16,260 bases of DNA from UBA12078 sp964556955 (lineage in GTDB: Bacteria; Patescibacteriota; Dojkabacteria; SC72). Under the pieces are notes generated by a model. That model was not told where the DNA came from. It was given only the letters and a program-made list of their open reading frames with translations, and ran no database searches. The position numbers were made by a program, and so were the translations under genes. Position 1 is the stretch's first letter. The number at the start of each line of letters is the position of its first letter. Of this stretch, positions 14,944-16,260 are shown one piece after another. The DNA lies in NCBI GenBank assembly GCA_964556955.1, contig CAZKXP010000014.1, forward strand, positions 1 through 16,260. The letters are read 5' to 3'.

Positions 14944-15602
14944 ATATGGGGGATATACTAACAGAGAAACAGGTGCTCGTACTTAAAGCGATAAGAGATT
15001 TCTTCTTGGAGAACTCTTATGCGCCTTCCTTGACGGAGCTTCAAAGACTTCTTGGTATATCTACTAAGCGTGGTGTCGTAATACACCTTATGGCATTGGA
15101 GAGAAAAGGATATAATATTCGTACAAATGAACCTAGGGGTATTAGATTGGTTGATGACAATGAAGAGGCCATATCATTTGAATACATGGTAGGTATACCA
15201 ATATTGGGGTATGTTAATGCAGGTACGCCTTTGGTCACGGCTGAGGAAGAGAATCTCGGTGTTTTGAAGGTAGATCAAGATATCTTAGGTAAGGGTAAGA
15301 AGAATATCTTTTCAGTAATAGTTAAAGGTGACTCCATGGACGAGGCTAAGGTTGGAAACTTAAAGATTGCTGAAGGTAATTACCTATTAATTGATAAGGA
15401 TGCAGAAATTAGAGATGGAGATATCGTTGTTGCAGTCATTGAAAATTCCGCTACAGTGAAAAGAATTAAAAGGCTGGAGGATATGATTGTGTTGTATCCA
15501 CAATCAAGCAATCCGATACACCAGCCTATCTTCTTAAGCCTCGATTTCAATGGGTTGATAAATGGTAAGGTTGTTAAGATACTAGAGAATCCAGCTATCT
15601 AA
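14934..15602 (+). CDS. lexA: LexA repressor (SOS response, S24 self-cleaving)
   Basis: LexA represses SOS genes and cleaves itself when RecA filaments form on damaged DNA. The N-terminus is a winged helix with the family pattern (LTEKQ..VLKAIRDFF, then SYAPSLTELQRLLGI, then GYNIR..EPRGIRL). The C-terminal S24 peptidase domain has the scissile Ala-Gly (15219-15224, in VNAGTP), catalytic Ser in GDSM (15333-15335) and Lys in ATVKR (15459-15461). All three are intact, so it should be cleavable. The second ATG at 14946 (MGDILTEKQ) gives the more usual N-terminus, with 218 residues; the first gives 222. No Shine-Dalgarno precedes either. The end overlaps the convergent radical-SAM gene by 8 bp. Confidence 0.95.
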   Translation: MGIHMGDILTEKQVLVLKAIRDFFLENSYAPSLTELQRLLGISTKRGVVIHLMALERKGYNIRTNEPRGIRLVDDNEEAISFEYMVGIPILGYVNAGTPLVTAEEENLGVLKVDQDILGKGKKNIFSVIVKGDSMDEAKVGNLKIAEGNYLLIDKDAEIRDGDIVVAVIENSATVKRIKRLEDMIVLYPQSSNPIHQPIFLSLDFNGLINGKVVKILENPAI

Positions 15603-16260
15603 TCTCAGTGTTTCTTACAAAAGATCTGGCATTTTTTCTCAGTATTTTAAGCTCTGCCTCGGTGAAAGAATTATCAAAAGAGAGTAGAGGGTTTATTGTT
15701 TTCCCAGGCCTAAAATTTTGTATGAAATACTTCTTAGCATTAGGAATTAGTTGCGCTATATCCTTGGAAGACATTGTACTGTGTATACCCTTCACATAAG
15801 TTGTTCTAAACTCATAATCTATATTAGAACCCATGATAATACGAATTGAGTCTCTAATCTTTTCAAATCCTAGTTCCCCAAGAATTTTAATATAATCATT
15901 TGGAGAATATTTAACATCCATAGAAACACAATCTAGCCGGTGATTACGAATATATTTTTCTAATTTTTCTGGTAAAAGCCCATTCGTATCTAATTTTACA
16001 AGATAGCCCAGTTTCTTGATTTGGATAATGAAAGAATTGAGATCATCATAGAGTAGGGGCTCTCCCCCCGTTATTACTACAGCGTCTAACTTACCCTTCC
16101 TCCTAGCTAGATACTCAAGGATTTTAGTTGGAGCATATAGTCTATCTGAACATACCGGATCTATTACTAACTCTGGATTGTGACAATATGCACATCTCAT
16201 GTTACAACCATGAGTAAACACAACCGCTGATAGCTTCCCCGGGTAGTCGATTAATGATGT
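15595..16260 (-). CDS. Radical SAM activating enzyme, NrdG/PflA type (5' end outside window)
   Basis: This is a glycyl-radical-enzyme activase type of radical SAM protein, most like the anaerobic ribonucleotide reductase activating protein. The cluster motif C-x3-C-x2-C is present (GCNMRCAYCHNPEL), followed by TGGEP, the SAM-binding motif, and a DTNG segment. The frame continues to the window edge with 'SLIDYPGKLSAVVFTHGCN', which is the conserved family N-terminus, so the GTG at 16219-16221 is not the start. Perhaps only a few residues are missing. The partner reductase (nrdD) is expected upstream, outside the window, which would settle NrdG against a PflA-like role. It converges on lexA with an 8-bp overlap. 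Confidence 0.87.
   Translation of the reverse strand, partial: TSLIDYPGKLSAVVFTHGCNMRCAYCHNPELVIDPVCSDRLYAPTKILEYLARRKGKLDAVVITGGEPLLYDDLNSFIIQIKKLGYLVKLDTNGLLPEKLEKYIRNHRLDCVSMDVKYSPNDYIKILGELGFEKIRDSIRIIMGSNIDYEFRTTYVKGIHSTMSSKDIAQLIPNAKKYFIQNFRPGKTINPLLSFDNSFTEAELKILRKNARSFVRNTEIR

Noticed and set aside
16219..16221. GTG as the start of the radical-SAM gene
   Set aside because: Upstream codons in frame encode the conserved DYPG region of the family N-terminus, so the gene continues past the window.
1..16260. CRISPR arrays, insertion sequences, prophage or transfer signs
   Set aside because: No spaced repeats, transposase-like proteins, terminal inverted repeats or obvious base-composition breaks were seen.

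Overview
The window looks like a stretch of a small, AT-rich bacterial genome, most likely a Candidate Phyla Radiation (Patescibacteria) lineage. That placement is inference. It rests on short proteins, almost no intergenic space, an apparent lack of Shine-Dalgarno sequences, a compact UvrC, a lysine-only histone H1-like protein, and LemA/DUF2207 and DUF4870 membrane proteins. TGA is used as a stop (end of the exchanger gene at 2085) and no gene contains an internal TGA, so a TGA-recoding lineage is unlikely. A run of exactly 100 N (1816-1915) shows this is a draft scaffold.

Layout. (a) 1-2082: the 3' part of uvrC (+), a convergent hypothetical gene (-) whose N-terminal part lies in the N gap, and tRNA-Gln(UUG) (+). 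(b) 2085-5798: a minus-strand run read uvrB, patatin-like phospholipase, Na+/Ca2+-exchanger-type antiporter. (c) 5841-10636: a tight plus-strand operon of mutL, an RsmI-like methyltransferase, a DegT-type aminotransferase and a FemAB/FemX-type ligase. It is divergent from uvrB across a 42-bp gap. (d) 10637-13221: minus-strand DUF2207 membrane protein and lemA, preceded by an H1-like basic protein with its own terminator. (e) 13284-14811: a second, degenerate exchanger paralog, tRNA-Pro(UGG) and a DUF4870 membrane protein, all on the minus strand. (f) 14812-16260: a divergent intergenic region with five GTATAC palindromes, lexA (+), and the 3' part of a radical-SAM activase of the NrdG/PflA type (-).

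Themes. DNA repair is over-represented (uvrC, uvrB, mutL, lexA). The other main theme is the cell envelope and ion transport (FemX, DegT, patatin, DUF2207/LemA, two CaCA-family proteins). The points most worth a second look are the GTATAC array that probably forms the LexA operator, the exchanger paralog that has lost both ion-coordinating glutamates, the shortened UvrC that also lacks two of the four Fe-S cysteines, and the uvrB/mutL promoter pair. In that pair each -10 element sits 6 nt before an ATG and in the -35 position of the other gene.
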